Below, one piece after another: positions 12,509 to 25,330 of a DNA stretch of 64,000 bases. The translations under genes and the position numbers were made by a program. Source of the DNA: Mytilus galloprovincialis (lineage: Eukaryota; Mollusca; Bivalvia; Mytilida; Mytilidae); contig NC_134838.1 in assembly GCF_965363235.1 (NCBI RefSeq), positions 6,949,001 through 7,013,000 of the forward strand. The letters run 5' to 3'. Numbering within the stretch: position 1 is the stretch's first letter; every line of letters starts with the position of its first letter. Under the pieces are notes generated by a model, which saw nothing but the letters and a program-made list of their open reading frames with translations, did not search any database and had not been told where the DNA came from.

Positions 12509-15500
12509 GTTACTGTGCTACATGCAAAAAGTGGAAAGACATTGACAAAATTACAAAATGTGAGTATAGTGTTTATTATATACTTAGTAGTAATTACAAG
12601 TAAATGTGTCATAAATTCAATGACCATCATTCTGTATTAGTCATTCCAGATGACATCGGTACCCGTCACATGCTTTATTAAACCCAAGCAGATAAACACC
12701 TGTTATAGTTATATACATGTGTATAATAAAGCGTATATAAAGGCTATTTCAAATATCAAACTCTTTATGAAATTTCAACCAATGTAATCCCTTCAGCAAA
12801 GCTCTCGTGTCTAATACAGAAACAGGATAACAAATATTTATTACATGTTTTGGACATACTATGTTCCTTTATAAATTAGAAAGCAGAAGAATATACATGT
12901 AACTACAATTCATGCAAATAAAGTAAAAGAATCATGTTACTATGTATGCTTCTTCTTCTTCAGCTAAATGCAAAATCCACAATAGCAGATGTCAAAAAGC
13001 TGTACCAGGCTAAAAGTAAGTTCTTATAGATTTTTATATTGCTTCTGACAAAAATCAAGCTTCATCAATGCAGGAGATTTTATTTTAGTTTTAAATTAGC
13101 ATATTCAATGATAAAGATTAATAACTAATCCTAGAGTATACACTGACATCAAATATGTATGAAGCTTTTAAATATTTAATTCCATTTATTTTTTCTCCAG
13201 ATTCCAAGTTATATCCAACTAGACAAGCATTTAAAGCTGATCCAAGTAAGTAAAAAGAACTACCGGTAATATCTATTTATTTAAGTAGTGTTAGCATGTA
13301 CATAATTTTCAAGCCTAGCTTTAAAAAAAATAGTGTCCAACTCATATGTTTTAATTTGTGAAACAATAAGCTCTATAGAAATAAAATGCACAAGTATAGA
13401 AAAAAAGTCCATTAAGAAAGTAACTAACAGTTGTAACACTTGCGGTGTAACAAAAAGTGGGAAAATAAAAACATTTTGCTGAGTAATTTTTTTTTCTTTC
13501 TTTTTTTATGTCAGAAAGTTGTTGCTTCATGGAAAACTTTTAAGTAAATTTGTTATTCCTAGACATGTTACTACTGTGTTTATTATTTCTTGCAGAAGGA
13601 AAGGTGTTGAAGGATGAAGATATATTGGGAGATCTTGGACTAGCTAGTAAACCAACATTGTATTTCAAAGACCTTGGACCTCAGATAGGATGGTCTACAG
13701 TAAGTTTGATTCATTAAAAAAACATTATCTGAATTCAAAACAAAATATTAATTGATTTACTATGATTTAGTCGGTACATGTAAATGTTGTAATATTGAAT
13801 AAAAAAAAACACGATAAAATTGCCTTTAAGAGTTTATGCATGGTATAAATATTTCATAAAATTGCGAAATAAAGCATAAGTTCTCATTGAAACAAGATTT
13901 ACAGAATATTGCTGAGCACATGCATTATCAAACAATCATAATAATCATAGGATAGGAATTCCTAAGAGACTACAGTTTTTACTTTCATTTGGGCAAGGAC
14001 ATTTTAGTATTATTCTCATCTAATAAAGATCTATATTTAGTATGTTTAATTAAACTCCACTCTGGAAGAAACTTTTAAGTAATATATGTTTTATTTATAC
14101 ACCTCGACAAAAGTTAAGCAACACCTAAATGTTTGTGCTTCAACTTTTTGTTTTAAAATTAAATTTGATACTGCTTTGATTCCATATATATATATTGTTA
14201 ATTTATTGTTAATCTACAGGTAAGAATTCAGGTACAAATTCTATTCCTAGGTACCTTAAAAAACAGGTTTTATATAGCTACATGCAAGTTTTATCTTTGC
14301 AAGTTTTGTGCAATAAAATGAAACTGTTAACCGCAGACTAAATTGTGTCAATTTACGTGTCCGTAGACCAGTCAAAAGATCATTGCTGACTCGTAGACAT
14401 CGTCAAGCTCGATATCAGTGGTCACTTGGTCACCGCAATAGGACTTTGAGATAGTGGCTTTATGTCCATTGGTCTGACGAGAGAAGATTCCTCCAACATC
14501 ATATTGATGAGCGCATGCGCGTATGGCGTCCTTGGAATACAGCATACAGGAAACAGTACATTCTTTGAACTACAGCTTTTGGTGGTAAGGGTTTGACATT
14601 TTGGAGATGCTTTTCATTTGACTGCAAAATGGACCTTTATGTTCTGGATGGGACAATGACGTGTCAAAAATATCACGATAAAATACCTGGGATATCGATG
14701 TGCCACATTTGACTATCACAAGACCAATATTTATTGACGATAATGCTAAGCCACACAGAGCACGCATTGTTTCAGTTTATTTATGCAAGAAGGTAACTGA
14801 CACTATCCCTTGGCCACCCATGTCACCGGATATGAATCCCATTGAGCATGTCTGGGATGATATTGGTCGAAAAATCAACAACAGGATTCTTGCTAGTAAG
14901 AATTAACAGGAATTATGAGCAGCCTTGATTTAAGAATGGCAAAAAAATCCTGTTAGAAAGCGTGAAGGATACACTCGCTAGTGAACTAAATTTTACTTGA
15001 ATGTATTCACAAATTGTCACTCTCGAGTTTTAAAAAGAATTTTGTGTATAGTGCAAAGCAAATTTTCAAAAGCGTCAGTATAAGTTGAAACTTTATCTTG
15101 TATTTTATTTTGCCATTTTACAACCATTTGCCCAAAATGAAAAAGTAAAAAATTCAATCATGAAAACAGTCCAAACTTTCACTTTTCAACTAAAATTATA
15201 TATGTTATCTTATAAAACCACAAATTTAGTCAATTGTATCGATATTTCGATGAGTTATGAATTCAGTAAAAAATGATTCTGGAAAATTATCAGGTGTTGC
15301 TTAACTTTTGGTGAGGTGTATATATTTTTTACTATGATCATATCTTTATTGTAGGTTTTTATGTGTGAATATGCAGGACCTTTAGTAGTATACCTCATAT
15401 TTTATACCAGACCAGCAATTATTTATGGAGTAGCAGCAGCAGCAGAACCTAGAGCCAATGTAGTACAGTGAGTAGTTACAAACTATATAAAAAAAATTTC

Positions 15501-18500
15501 AATTTTTTCTTTTTCAAAATTTTTATATGTCTCCGTGGCCAAGTGGTTGTAGCCAAGTGGTCTAAGTAGTTCTACTTCTGTAATCACTAGCCAGTCAACA
15601 CAGAGGTTGTGAGTTCGAACCGTGTGGGTGCTCTCTTTTCTAATCTTAATTGACTAGGATTGTCAGTTTTCCTATCGAAGGTTCAACTTGCTTGGTGGTT
15701 TTCTCCTGACACTCCCTCTTCCTTCACCTGTGAAATAGCTAAAAAGTGGTGCTTTATAGTGGTGTTAAAACACCAACAATCAATCAATCAATCAATAATA
15801 AAATTTACTACAGATTATTAAAAGAAAAAAGTTTTAAGAAAATGGACTATTTATGCTAAATATAAGTTATGTATGATGGCTTTTTGAGATACTAATAGAT
15901 TTTATTTGAAAAGTACTCCCAAGTTGGTAATTTGATGAAAAAAATAATATATTTTATGAGATATAAATATTAAAAAATACTGTGATTGTAAATAAGTTGG
16001 TTATTTGTCTTCGTGTAAACAACTGACATTGAGTTAAAAGATTGGATCATTTAAAAAAAAAGTTATTTTCATATCTGAAGGACCTGCTAATAAGGGAGAT
16101 AATTCAAAAATATTTCATCAACAAAACAGACAATTCTTGAATCTCTCATATTCTTTGTTTTGTGTTACCAAAATTAATTTAACCTTTTCTGTCATGATCA
16201 TGTTTGTGTTCGATAATTCATCTGCCCACACAATGATTTTTATCCTGAAATATTTCTTTAAAAAGTAAATCTATGTTTTATTTTCCTGTATAGATTGAAT
16301 GGATTATCCATAAAAAGAAATGTCTGATTTAAATTCCTATTTGAACATTGTATATTTCAGCATTGCAGCAGCATGTTATTCCTTCCATTACATCAAAAGA
16401 TTACTAGAGACAGTATTTGTACATAGATTCTCTAATGCTACAATGCCTATTATGAATTTATTTAAGGTGGGTTACAGTTCTATATTTAAAATTATTGCAT
16501 CAAACTACAATTTCACTGAAATTGATCTTGCTGAATATTTTATGATTAATATATAGACAATCTTTGCTGGTGAGACTATTATTTGTAAATAGATAAGTTT
16601 ATTACACAGCCTTAGATCTCTCTGTATTCCTTTTTCATTTTAAGCCATTCATGCTGGAATGTCAAATATATCATGCAACAACAGAGCTCCAGATAAGAAT
16701 TCACAAATTGGGTTTTTTACCCACCATTTTCTTATACAATTGGGTGATAAAGTTTTTTAATTGCATTATCAATTCCAATTCACCCCTCATGTTAATATCA
16801 AATTGGGTTTTTCACCACCAAGCTCCTTAATGTATTGGGTTTTTTCATCAACACAATATTGAATATTTAGGCAATATCAACCCCAGATTTTTTCCATCTT
16901 AAATATGTTTCTTTCTTTGTTTAGCTGTTTTATTTGGTTAAGGGTTAGGGTTAGGGTTATTTGCTAGCTGTTTTATTTGGTGAATTCACTGAGGAGCAAT
17001 TGTATGTTTAATTTGTGTTCCGTTTCAAACCTTCTGCCAGTTTTATATTTTCTCATATAAACTGTAAAAAACGGATATGTGTATTCACAGGCACTCGTCT
17101 TATACCTTTACAATGCTTTATATAATAAATTCTGAGACCATGCAGTGCCTGCGTGTGTATTCATTAATTAACCGTAAAATGAAAAAAAAATAGTATATAA
17201 ACTCTAATTATACTTGAATGTTTTTGTTTTATTCCAATTTTCATAAATCTGGGTTTTGTTGTCTTTTATTAGAACTTTTGGTTTCTGATGCTTTTTCATG
17301 TCATAATTGATTTGGCCTTTCACTTTTCAACTGATTTCATTTTTGAGGAAACCCTGTTTTTATTAGCAATGTTCTTGTTAAGGTACGCACACACGCCCGT
17401 GTGTTCGATGGACGCTTCCTAAAAACACTGGCTGAGTCTTGTTATCATCATAACTTTCCGTCAGCTTTTCAAAAGAAGCAGAAAACATGCTTCTATTCAA
17501 TATTTTACCGGACATTCACTTTCGTTTTAATTCAATGTATGTTTTGATAAATCCTGAGCAATGCGAAAAAAATATGACTTCATGACACACGCTAATTGGA
17601 TAAACGCCGAGAAGATCGAAATGTTTTCAAAAACACGTGTACCTATTGAGCAACGGAAAACTCTAACAGGGACCCATTTAAGCTACATGATGCAAGGATC
17701 TATTTTAGAACGAAAGAAATTTCCAATTATAAATATTATAAAAATAATTTACGCGACGACTGTAAACAGATAAGGGTAAATAACGCAAATTGTAGCCAAT
17801 AAAAGGGTTGAGAACTCATGGTTTTGGAATATAATTGGGTGTTCCTTTGAATTAATTGGGTTATTGAACCCTGCAATGGGCAATTGCATTGGGTTTTTTA
17901 TTATTTGTATTGCGTGATCACGCAAATACGCAGCTTATCTGGAGCTCTGCAACAAATAGGTACATTTTCCTATGATTGAAAATTATTTTTGGTCTCAATT
18001 TTTTGTAGTTTTCATATGTGTGCAGTGTACTACACATATATATTTACACATTTATTTACTTTACAGAACTGCAGTTATTACTGGGGATTTTCAGCTTTTA
18101 TCAGCTATTTTATCAACCATCCTCTGTATACTACTCCAGGTAGGAATACACACATATAGAAATATCCACATTTTAATGTTGTCATTACGCTTAAATGTGA
18201 CTAATTGAAAGTAAAACTTAAATATATTTTTACTTGTTAATTAATGGAATTGATTATTGAAGCTTGTGCTTCTTTTTAAAAGATTTTTCATAACTCTATA
18301 AAAGTAGAGGTTAATAGTTATCAAAAGTACCAGGATTATAATTTTATAAACTAAATTAGAAAGAAAATCCTTGAAATCTTTTCCTGAAAATGTGTGTTGA
18401 CCATTTGATGACTATATTTGGTCAACTTGTTTTAATGGGTTGATGTTTCTCTTGTCTATATACACGTCTATTTTACTATATGATATAATTAAATTTTCTA

Positions 18501-20892
18501 CATTTCATCTAGCATATGGAGACCTTCAGATATATGGTGGATTAGCTGCATTCTTGGTAAGTCTTTTTGAGCTCAGACAAAACATAAAATATCAAAATTA
18601 TTCACTGCACTAGAGATGACGGAATTCATGGTTTGTCGGTATATAGGATATATTTAGCATGACATTGTATTTGGTAAGCAGGCCAGCTTCACAATAATAA
18701 TTTGTAAAGAATACTTTTGGGATCTGTCAGTCACCAATTTCATGTTTGCTGATACTTTAAATTTCAATATGTTGAATGGACTTGATATTGGTCAAACATA
18801 TATCCTATGCATTTGTACTACAGACCAGAATGACTTCATATTTGGTAAGAAGCTTGATAGTGTTAAGTTGCATCATGGGAGAGCTGTTCAACTCTGTTAG
18901 ACAACTACTTTCTATTTGAAGATACTGTAAATTTTACGTTATGTTGGACCAGAAAGACTTCAAATTTAGTCAGCATATTACATTGCACATGCATAGTATG
19001 AATTGCATTTAATAATAACTAATTGGTATGTAAGCCTGTTGAGCAGTTATTCCTTAAATGACATGGTATTCTTAAATTCTGCTTCCATCTATACCAGTGC
19101 AGAGGATATCTTTTGAGATGCATTGTCTTTATTTTACAGTTATCTGAAATTGGAAACTTATCTGTCCACTTGTGCTTTAAGAATATGAGACCACCAGGTA
19201 TGTTGTATAGCTGTAGATAAGGTACAACCAAACAATATTTTCATTATAGTGAATTACAAATATACCACTCTTATTTACCAAGTACTTAATGGGTCAAATT
19301 ATGATGTGTCTAAATTTCCCATGACTCTCAGACACTAAGTATTCAGTCTGAACATATACTTTTTTTACACCTGTCAAAAATCACTTGCGGGGATTATCCA
19401 CGAAATGTTAATAAACCTTCAATTCAATCCCACAATCAATGATTTGTTTATAGTACACTTTATCAGATAGTTCGTCTTCGACACAATTTTCATGCTAAAT
19501 GAATTATAACTATGTTAGGATTAAAGTGATTGTCCTAATGTTCCTGCCATGAGGTCATGTACATAATGCTAAGCTTGAGTCAGTTCAAGTGACCTTTCTC
19601 ACAATATGAACTGGTGGGTTGCAAATAAGAGAGAATAAAGCATGTAAACAGCAACAGCTTTCAAATGGAAAATGTAATTTGGATCACTGAACACTGATGA
19701 TCTGATCTGACAAAAGATTAATACAATAACAGTTATTCTTTTTGTCGAACCTTAATTAAATTCCTGTGAGCTTCCTTTGAGTGAAACTTCAGTTTCAAGA
19801 TAATGGGAGTTGACTATATTTATTACTAAAAATAGAAAAGAACCGAAATTATATGCACTTTCAAAACAGTATAATATGTTATAATAGATATTCATGATAG
19901 TGAGACTGTCTGAATAGGAAAGTGTGGTCATATTTTTAGTGGAAAGAGATTGAAATCCTCTCCTATGCTTAATTCACCTGTGAGAAAAACTCAACATGTG
20001 CATAGAAAATGTCAGTTGATACAACTTTTTCAACCTCCACATTGAGGCAACAACTACCGGTATCCTATTAAAGCACATTATGCTTTATTTGAAGGGAAAA
20101 GCCTCTTTCATACACAATAATTCTTGAAAGTGGTTTAAATTATACTCTTTTTATTTAAGGTACCAAAGTCAGGAAGATTCCACAACCAGACTCAAATCCC
20201 TTCAATCAACTATTTAAATGTGTATCTTGTCCTAACTATACGTATGAAGTGATGGCATGGATGAGTTTCAGTATAATGACTCAGTGTTTACCAGGTAACA
20301 AGCATATTTAACTTACTTCTTAAAACTTTACATAATGTGGTTTTCTTCAAATATCTAGAATAAAACAGTAGATACTTAAGATTTATGTAAAATTAAGTAG
20401 TATTTATAGGATGTCTGACTATATTAAAATGCACATACACTTTATTTATGCAAGCCTGCCTTTTATTGATTAAGATTATCAAGGAGAAGGTGAGAAATAA
20501 TAAATTATTGATTTAATACTTCAGTTCATCTTCAAACTTAAATGCTCTTACCAATCTTTGAAAGATGAATCATAAGATCAATATGAAATTCATTTGCTTT
20601 CATTTGTGCTGGAGCGACATGTATTTCAATTACCGGTAGTCCAATAAAGTTCTTTCATTTATTATATTTTTAAAAATGAAATTTAGTTGCTTCTTTGTAA
20701 ATAAATATTCACATATTTACTTGTAGTGAATCAAAACCATCTAACCAAATATATTTTATTCTAGCTGCAACGTTTACTGCTGTAGGATTTTACCAGATGG
20801 CTGTATGGGCAATAGGAAAGCATAAAAACTACAAGAAAGAGTTCAAAGATTATCCAAGAGGAAGAAAGAGTATTGTCCCTTTCCTGTTGTAG
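12509..20892 (+). CDS. TECR: Very-long-chain enoyl-CoA reductase (TECR), first exon missing
   Basis: TECR does the last step of the ER fatty acid elongation cycle: NADPH-dependent reduction of trans-2-enoyl-CoA. Eleven exons: 12509-12559, 12964-13015, 13201-13245, 13596-13699, 15355-15467, 16361-16466, 18067-18139, 18513-18556, 19140-19197, 20160-20294, 20765-20892 (TAG). All junctions are GT-AG and phases close to 909 nt (302 codons plus stop); human TECR has 308 residues. The N-terminal ubiquitin-like part reads [17 protein letters not shown] and [14 protein letters not shown]. The membrane steroid-5-alpha-reductase-like domain shows [28 protein letters not shown] and the conserved SCPNYTYEV. 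It ends [18 protein letters not shown]. Only the start codon and perhaps two to five residues are missing; fly and human proteins begin only a few residues before this first exon. Convergent with CFAP57. Introns hold Tc1, SINE and TIR insertions; the reading frame looks intact. Confidence 0.95.
14098..15320 (+). mobile_element. Degenerate Tc1 (DD34E) transposon in TECR intron 4
   Basis: Ends are ~28-bp inverted repeats (TACACCTCGACAAAAGTTAA on the left, one early mismatch on the right) with TA on both sides. The interior reads as scattered transposase pieces in different frames: a helix-turn-helix-like [18 protein letters not shown], a [16 protein letters not shown] block, and at 14,731-14,870 [14 protein letters not shown] to [14 protein letters not shown]. 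The spacing from the D before NAKPH to the E of PIEH is 34 residues, the Tc1 DD34E signature. Frame shifts and stops separate the pieces (for example a stop between NRTLR and the WSDE block), so it is dead. Sense orientation to TECR. Confidence 0.9.
15527..15796 (+). mobile_element. tRNA-derived SINE in TECR intron 5
   Basis: The head carries a Pol III A-box-like TGGCCAAGTGG (partly duplicated) and a B box GGTTGTGAGTTCGAACC. The body contains TTCCTATCGAAGGTTCAA and GGTGGTTTTCTCCTGACACT, shared with the SINE at 59,280, and the tail is (CAAT)n. The shared central block resembles that of the MetaSINE superfamily; that name is from memory and uncertain. Confidence 0.82.
16682..17949. mobile_element. 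TIR element (CAGAGCTCC) in TECR intron 6
   Basis: Ends are inverted repeats CAGAGCTCCAGATAAG. CAACAA lies immediately outside both ends, and if the outer C is excluded the 8-bp flanks match 7 of 8 (GCAACAAC/GCAACAAA), which would suit a hAT element. Both halves are rich in the word ATTGGGTTTTTTA. A short GGTTAG run near 16,941-16,959 and a direct duplication of TAGCTGTTTTATTTGGT lie inside. A 70-codon frame at 17,561 has no recognisable motif. No transposase seen. Confidence 0.65.
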
Positions 20893-21090
20893 ACTTTCTA
20901 TTTTTAAAGGAGAGAATGAATGAAGTTACAAAAATAATGTCAGAGAGATCATAAAATGAATTCTTTAATCTTGTACTTAAGCCACTTGAATGCATAGTGC
21001 TTGTTGTTTTGATGTGTCAACACTTTATTTATTGTCTTGTATACAATTTTATTTTTAGTTTTGATATTAAATGCGATCAAAATGAATTTT
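20893..21090 (+). other. Probable TECR 3' UTR
   Basis: AT-rich sequence after the TAG. A variant poly(A) signal ATTAAA lies at 21066-21071; the true end cannot be fixed from sequence. Confidence 0.4.
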
Positions 21091-22227
21091 TTGTGTTTAA
21101 AATTTGTATGATATAGATAGATATAGAACTCCTGTTAGCGCCATGTGTCGCATAGGGCGCGAATGTTTCCATTTCTCTTTTCTGTAACTTTTAAGTTTTT
21201 TACAAGGATAGGTTGTTGGCCTATCGCTCAATCCCCAACCTGGAGAACCAGAAAATCTTTACTAAAGGTGTCTTTCCTATAGATCCATTGCCGACCAAGG
21301 CTGACAAGTTAAATCTACCTGGAATTTTATATCAGAGTTTTCTTCTCCTATATGAATTGCCTTCCAAGGCTGACGACTTTCATCTAGACTATATTAACCC
21401 ATAGCTGGGGCAAGGTTGATAAGTGCTAGGGCGTATCCACACCTACACACTTCATCTCTAGGGTCTTTGCTACTCCAAGGTCCTCTGCAGTTAGGCCTAG
21501 CTAGGTTGTATGCACAGCAAAGTTTTTAAGTCAGAGAACCAGATGTTGGCATGTAGGAGATTTTAACATTTTTTTTTGGCACTTTATAAATATATGGAGA
21601 TCTAGTATGATTGCCAATGAGATAGATATCCAACAAAGTTCAAATAAAGTAGATGTAAGCAGTTATAGGCAACTACAACCTGAATAAAGCCAATATGCAA
21701 TTGTTCTATAAATGATATAAAATGTGTTAACACTCAGTTCATACCCATCACTGATTTACCAAGACATGCCCATATTAGGTCACTGAACTACAAAAAATGT
21801 CTAGGTACTACAGGGCACCAACATGTGTCTATTTTAAGAACATCTCCTGTCCATTAAAAAAATTGTCCAAAGGTGTCCAATCCCCTAATAGTGGCAAAAC
21901 ATAACACCATACAAATAATAACTTATATACCAAAAAAAAAACATTCAAAAGGTATGTTCCTCTATGCAGGGAAACTTTCTTCTAGAAAATAACACTTGCC
22001 TAATGTTTTGAATTTTAGGGACATATTCACATGAAATAGACATTTTGGGGAATACGACACATTTGGGGGGGATGGACATGTTTGAGAGTTTCACATATAT
22101 AATAGGAGGGATAAGTTATCCCTGATATTTGTTTATAAACTAATATATTATAATTACGACTCAGTTTATGCTTCTTGATTAACGAGACTTGTTTTGGTTT
22201 GTTAATTAAGTCTTTGGTAGTGTTTTT
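21091..22227. other. Gene-free, with a degenerate common repeat
   Basis: About 21,595-21,690 is a weak plus-strand copy of the 'GATGTGGTATGAGTGCCAAT' repeat (here AGATCTAGTATGATTGCCAA). A 63-codon frame at 21,213 lacks any motif. Nothing else recognised. Confidence 0.4.
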
Positions 22228-22512
22228 ATACGACCGCAAAAACTTTTTTGCGATCGTATATTGGTATCACGTCGTCGTCTTAAGAAGACATTTGTTTTTT
22301 GCACAATAACTTTAGTATAAGTAAAAAGAAATATATGACATTTAAACACAAGGTTTATGACCACAAAAGGAATTGATTTTGGGAGTTTTGATCCCAACAG
22401 TTTAGGAATGAGGGTCCAAAAGGGACCAAAATTAAACTTTTTCATCAAAAATTGAATTATTGGGGTTGTTTGATATGACAAATCTAACCATGTATTTAGA
22501 TTCTTAATTTTT

Positions 22513-24185
22513 ATACGACCGCAAAAATTGAAAATTTTTTGGTCGTATATTAGTATCACGTTGGCGTCGTCGTCTGAGTCATCGTCGTCCGAATACTTTT
22601 AGTTTTCGCACTCTAACTTTAGTAAAAGTGAATGGAAATCTATGAAATTTTAACACAAGGTTTATGACCACAAAAGGAAGGTTGGGATTGATTTTGGGAG
22701 TTTTGGTCCCAACATTTTAGGTAGGAATTAGGAGCCAAAAAGGGCCCAAATAAGCATTTTCTTGGTTTTCGCACTATAACTTTAGTTTAAGTAAATGGAA
22801 ATCTATGAAATTTTGACACAAGGTTTATAACCACAAAAGAAAGGTTGGGATTGATTTTAAAAAGTATTGGTTCCCACAGTTTAGGAATTAGGGGCCAAAA
22901 AAGGGCCCAAATAAGCATAATTCTTGGTTTATCGCACAATAACTTTAGTATAAGTAAATAGAAAAATAGAAATCAATGAAATTTAAACACAAGGTTTATG
23001 ACCACAAAAGGAAGGTTGGGATTGATTTTGGGAGTTGAGGTCGGAACAGTTTAGGAATTAGGGGCCAAAAAGGGGCCCAAATAAGCATTTTTCTTGGTTT
23101 TCTCACCGTAACTTTAGTTGAAGTAAATAGAAATCTATGAAATTTAAACACAAGGTTTATGACCATAAAAGGAAGGTTGGGATTGATTTTGGGAGTTTTG
23201 GTCCCAACAGTTTAGGAATAAGGGGCCCAAAGGGTCCCAAAATTAAACTTTGTTTGATTTCATCAAAAATTGAATAATTGGGGTTCTTTAATATGCCGAA
23301 TTTAAAAATGTACTTAACTTTTTGATTTTTGGCCCAGTTTTCAAGTTGGTCCAAATCGGGGTCCAAAATTAAACTTAGTTTGATTTCATCAAAAATTGAA
23401 TAAATGGGGTTCTTTGATATGCCAAATCTAACTGTGTATGTAGATTCTTAATTTTTGGTCCCGTTTTCAAATTGGTCTACATTAAGGTCCAAAGGGTCCA
23501 AAATTAAACTTAGTTCGATTTTAACAAAAATTGAATCTTTGGGGTTCATTGATATGCTAAATCTAAAAATGAACTTAGATTTTTGAATTATGGGCCCAGT
23601 TTTCAATTTGGTCCAAATCAGGATCCAAAATTATTATATTAAGTATTGTGCAATAGCAAGAAATTTTCAATTGCACACTATTCAGCAATAGCAAGAAATC
23701 TTCAATTACACAGTATTGTGCAATAGCAAGAAATCTTCAATTGCACAGTATTGTGCAATAGCAAGTATTTTCATTTGCACAGTATTGCGCAGTAGCAAGA
23801 AATATCTAATTGCACAATATTGCGCAATAACAAGAAATTTTCAATTGGAGTTATCTTTCTTTGTCCAGAATAGTAGTTGAATCAACTTAAATCATTGTTT
23901 TATACAATATACAATGTATATTCACTTTTACTACCAACTGATAAATTAAAACAATCTTTACCATTCAGTGATAACAAGCTCTTTTTTTACATTTTAATAT
24001 TTTATGATGTATTTAAATGAGTAGTTATTGTTGCAAACTCCATTAGAAATTTGAATTGAGATCTGTTTTGCAATAAGGGAAAGGGGGATGTGAAAAAAAA
24101 GGGGGGGGGGTCAATTTTTCTCATTTCAGATTTCATAAATAATAATAATGTGGTCGTATAAAGCTGCACCCTGCGAAGCATCTGG
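22513..24185 (+). mobile_element. Helentron-like element nested in the outer copy
   Basis: 5' ATACGACCGCAAAAATTG with inverted partner TTTTTTGGTCGTAT, then a GTCGTC microsatellite. Internal blocks of ~180 bp (ACACAAGGTTTATGACCAC) repeat about five times. The 3' end has the inverted GGTCGTATA, an imperfect hairpin (24163-24179, GCTGCACCCTGCGAAGC), A, TCTGG and TT. Flanks rejoin to an uninterrupted T5-GG site of the same family. Non-coding. Confidence 0.7.
23635..23870 (+). repeat. ~35-bp minisatellite inside the element
   Basis: About six imperfect units of ~35 bp containing CAATAGCAAGAAATCTTCAA and TTGCACAGTATTGTG. An internal palindrome ATTGTGCAAT recurs. Variable-number repeat within the Helentron-like body. 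Confidence 0.75.
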
Positions 24186-24769
24186 TTGGTCCTGTTTTCA
24201 AATTGGTCTACATTAAGGTCCAAAGGGTTCAAAATTAAACTTAGTTTGATTTTAGAAAATTGAATTCTTGGGGTTCTTTGACATGCTGAATCCGAACCTG
24301 TGCTTAGAATTTTGATTATGGGCCCAGTTTTTAAGTTGGTCCAAATGGGGGTCTGACTTGAGCTTTAATTTGATATGCTGAATCTAACCATGTTATGTTG
24401 TATTTAGATTTTGGAAATTGGACCATAAAAGTTAGATGTCCAATATAAAAAAGTTCTTAGACCACATTCATGCTGTGTCAGAAACCTATGCTGTGTCAGC
24501 TATTTATGGTAATCACAATTCAAATTCAGAGCTGTATTAAGCTTGAATGTTGTGTCCATACTTGCCCTAACTGTTCAGGGTTCGTATCATGATGCGCATT
24601 GCTGATAATTTTATTTTCATTGTCAAGCCAGTGACTTCTGTTGAAAGCTTTACTTAGGGATAGTGATCCAGCAAAGGCAGCAGCGATAACTAGTTGTTTA
24701 AAAGCGTTAAATTTTAGATGATGGAAGACCTGGATGATTCATAATTTGTATCTATATATATATATGTTA

Positions 24770-25330
24770 AGAAGCTTACTAGAGTCATATGCCCATTGTC
24801 CCTGATCTCATTTAACATGGCTCAGTGACTTTTGGAAAAAAAGTTCAGATTTTTTTTGTAATGTTAAGTTCTCTCTAACTATGAGTAAAAGGGAACTTTA
24901 TTTAACATGTTCTTACCTTTCAAGGTCCTTGAGACTAAGTTTTCATCTGGCCTAGAGACCTTATTTCATGGATCAGTAAACAAGGTAACATTTTCCTGGT
25001 CAAGTTTATATCTCCGATACCTTACACAATATGTCTATTACAAATGTATATAATATTGTGTATACATGGATCGATTCTAAGGTGTACATGTCAAACTGTC
25101 AGGTGTCATCTATCTTTTTCCTCATTTTCATGGTTCAGTGGTTAAAGTTAAGTTTTTGTGTTTTGGTCCTTCTAATACTTTGTCCTATGTCAACTGTATT
25201 TGGTGTATGGAAATTTTACATCATGTCAGTCTGGCAAGTTTTAATTGATGATGACCTCATTTTCATGGTTAACTGATCAGTGTTATTTTTTTGTTTTTTC
25301 TGTGTTGTTGACTTTTCTATTGAGACCTTG
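24770..25330 (+). repeat. Interspersed repeat, probable retroposon body
   Basis: Blocks such as ATGTCAACTGTATTTGGTGTATG followed by GTCAGTCTGGCAA, and TCATTTTCATGGTT, recur in the same order at 63,660-64,000. Directly followed by the inverted copy of the GATGTGG repeat, so both may be parts of one 3'-anchored retroelement. Open frames here are not gene-like. Confidence 0.5.

Larger units (their letters stand above)
22228..24588 (+). mobile_element. Helentron-like element, ATACGACC family (outer copy)
   Basis: Starts after a T5 run with ATACGACCGC and a near-inverted TGCGATCGTAT, then TCGTCGTC. It is interrupted at 22,512 by a second copy of itself and resumes after 24,185 with GGTCCTGTTTTCAAATTGGTC, matching the same family stretch at 23,458. 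The right end near 24,588 (CAGGGTTCGTATC) lacks the terminal hairpin, so this copy is 3'-truncated or decayed. Confidence 0.65.

Noticed and set aside
15527-15620. Functional tRNA gene
   Set aside because: Only A/B-box-like segments of a SINE head; no cloverleaf with acceptor stem, and the A-box region is duplicated.
16938-16960. Telomeric sequence
   Set aside because: Only about three GGTTAG units within a TIR element.
17561-17773. 70-codon frame as a gene in TECR intron 6
   Set aside because: Lies inside a TIR element, has no recognised domain, and no exon-like flanks.
22206-23366. Minus-strand frames of 69-117 codons
   Set aside because: They fall in the body of the ATACGACC repeat and recur with its internal blocks.
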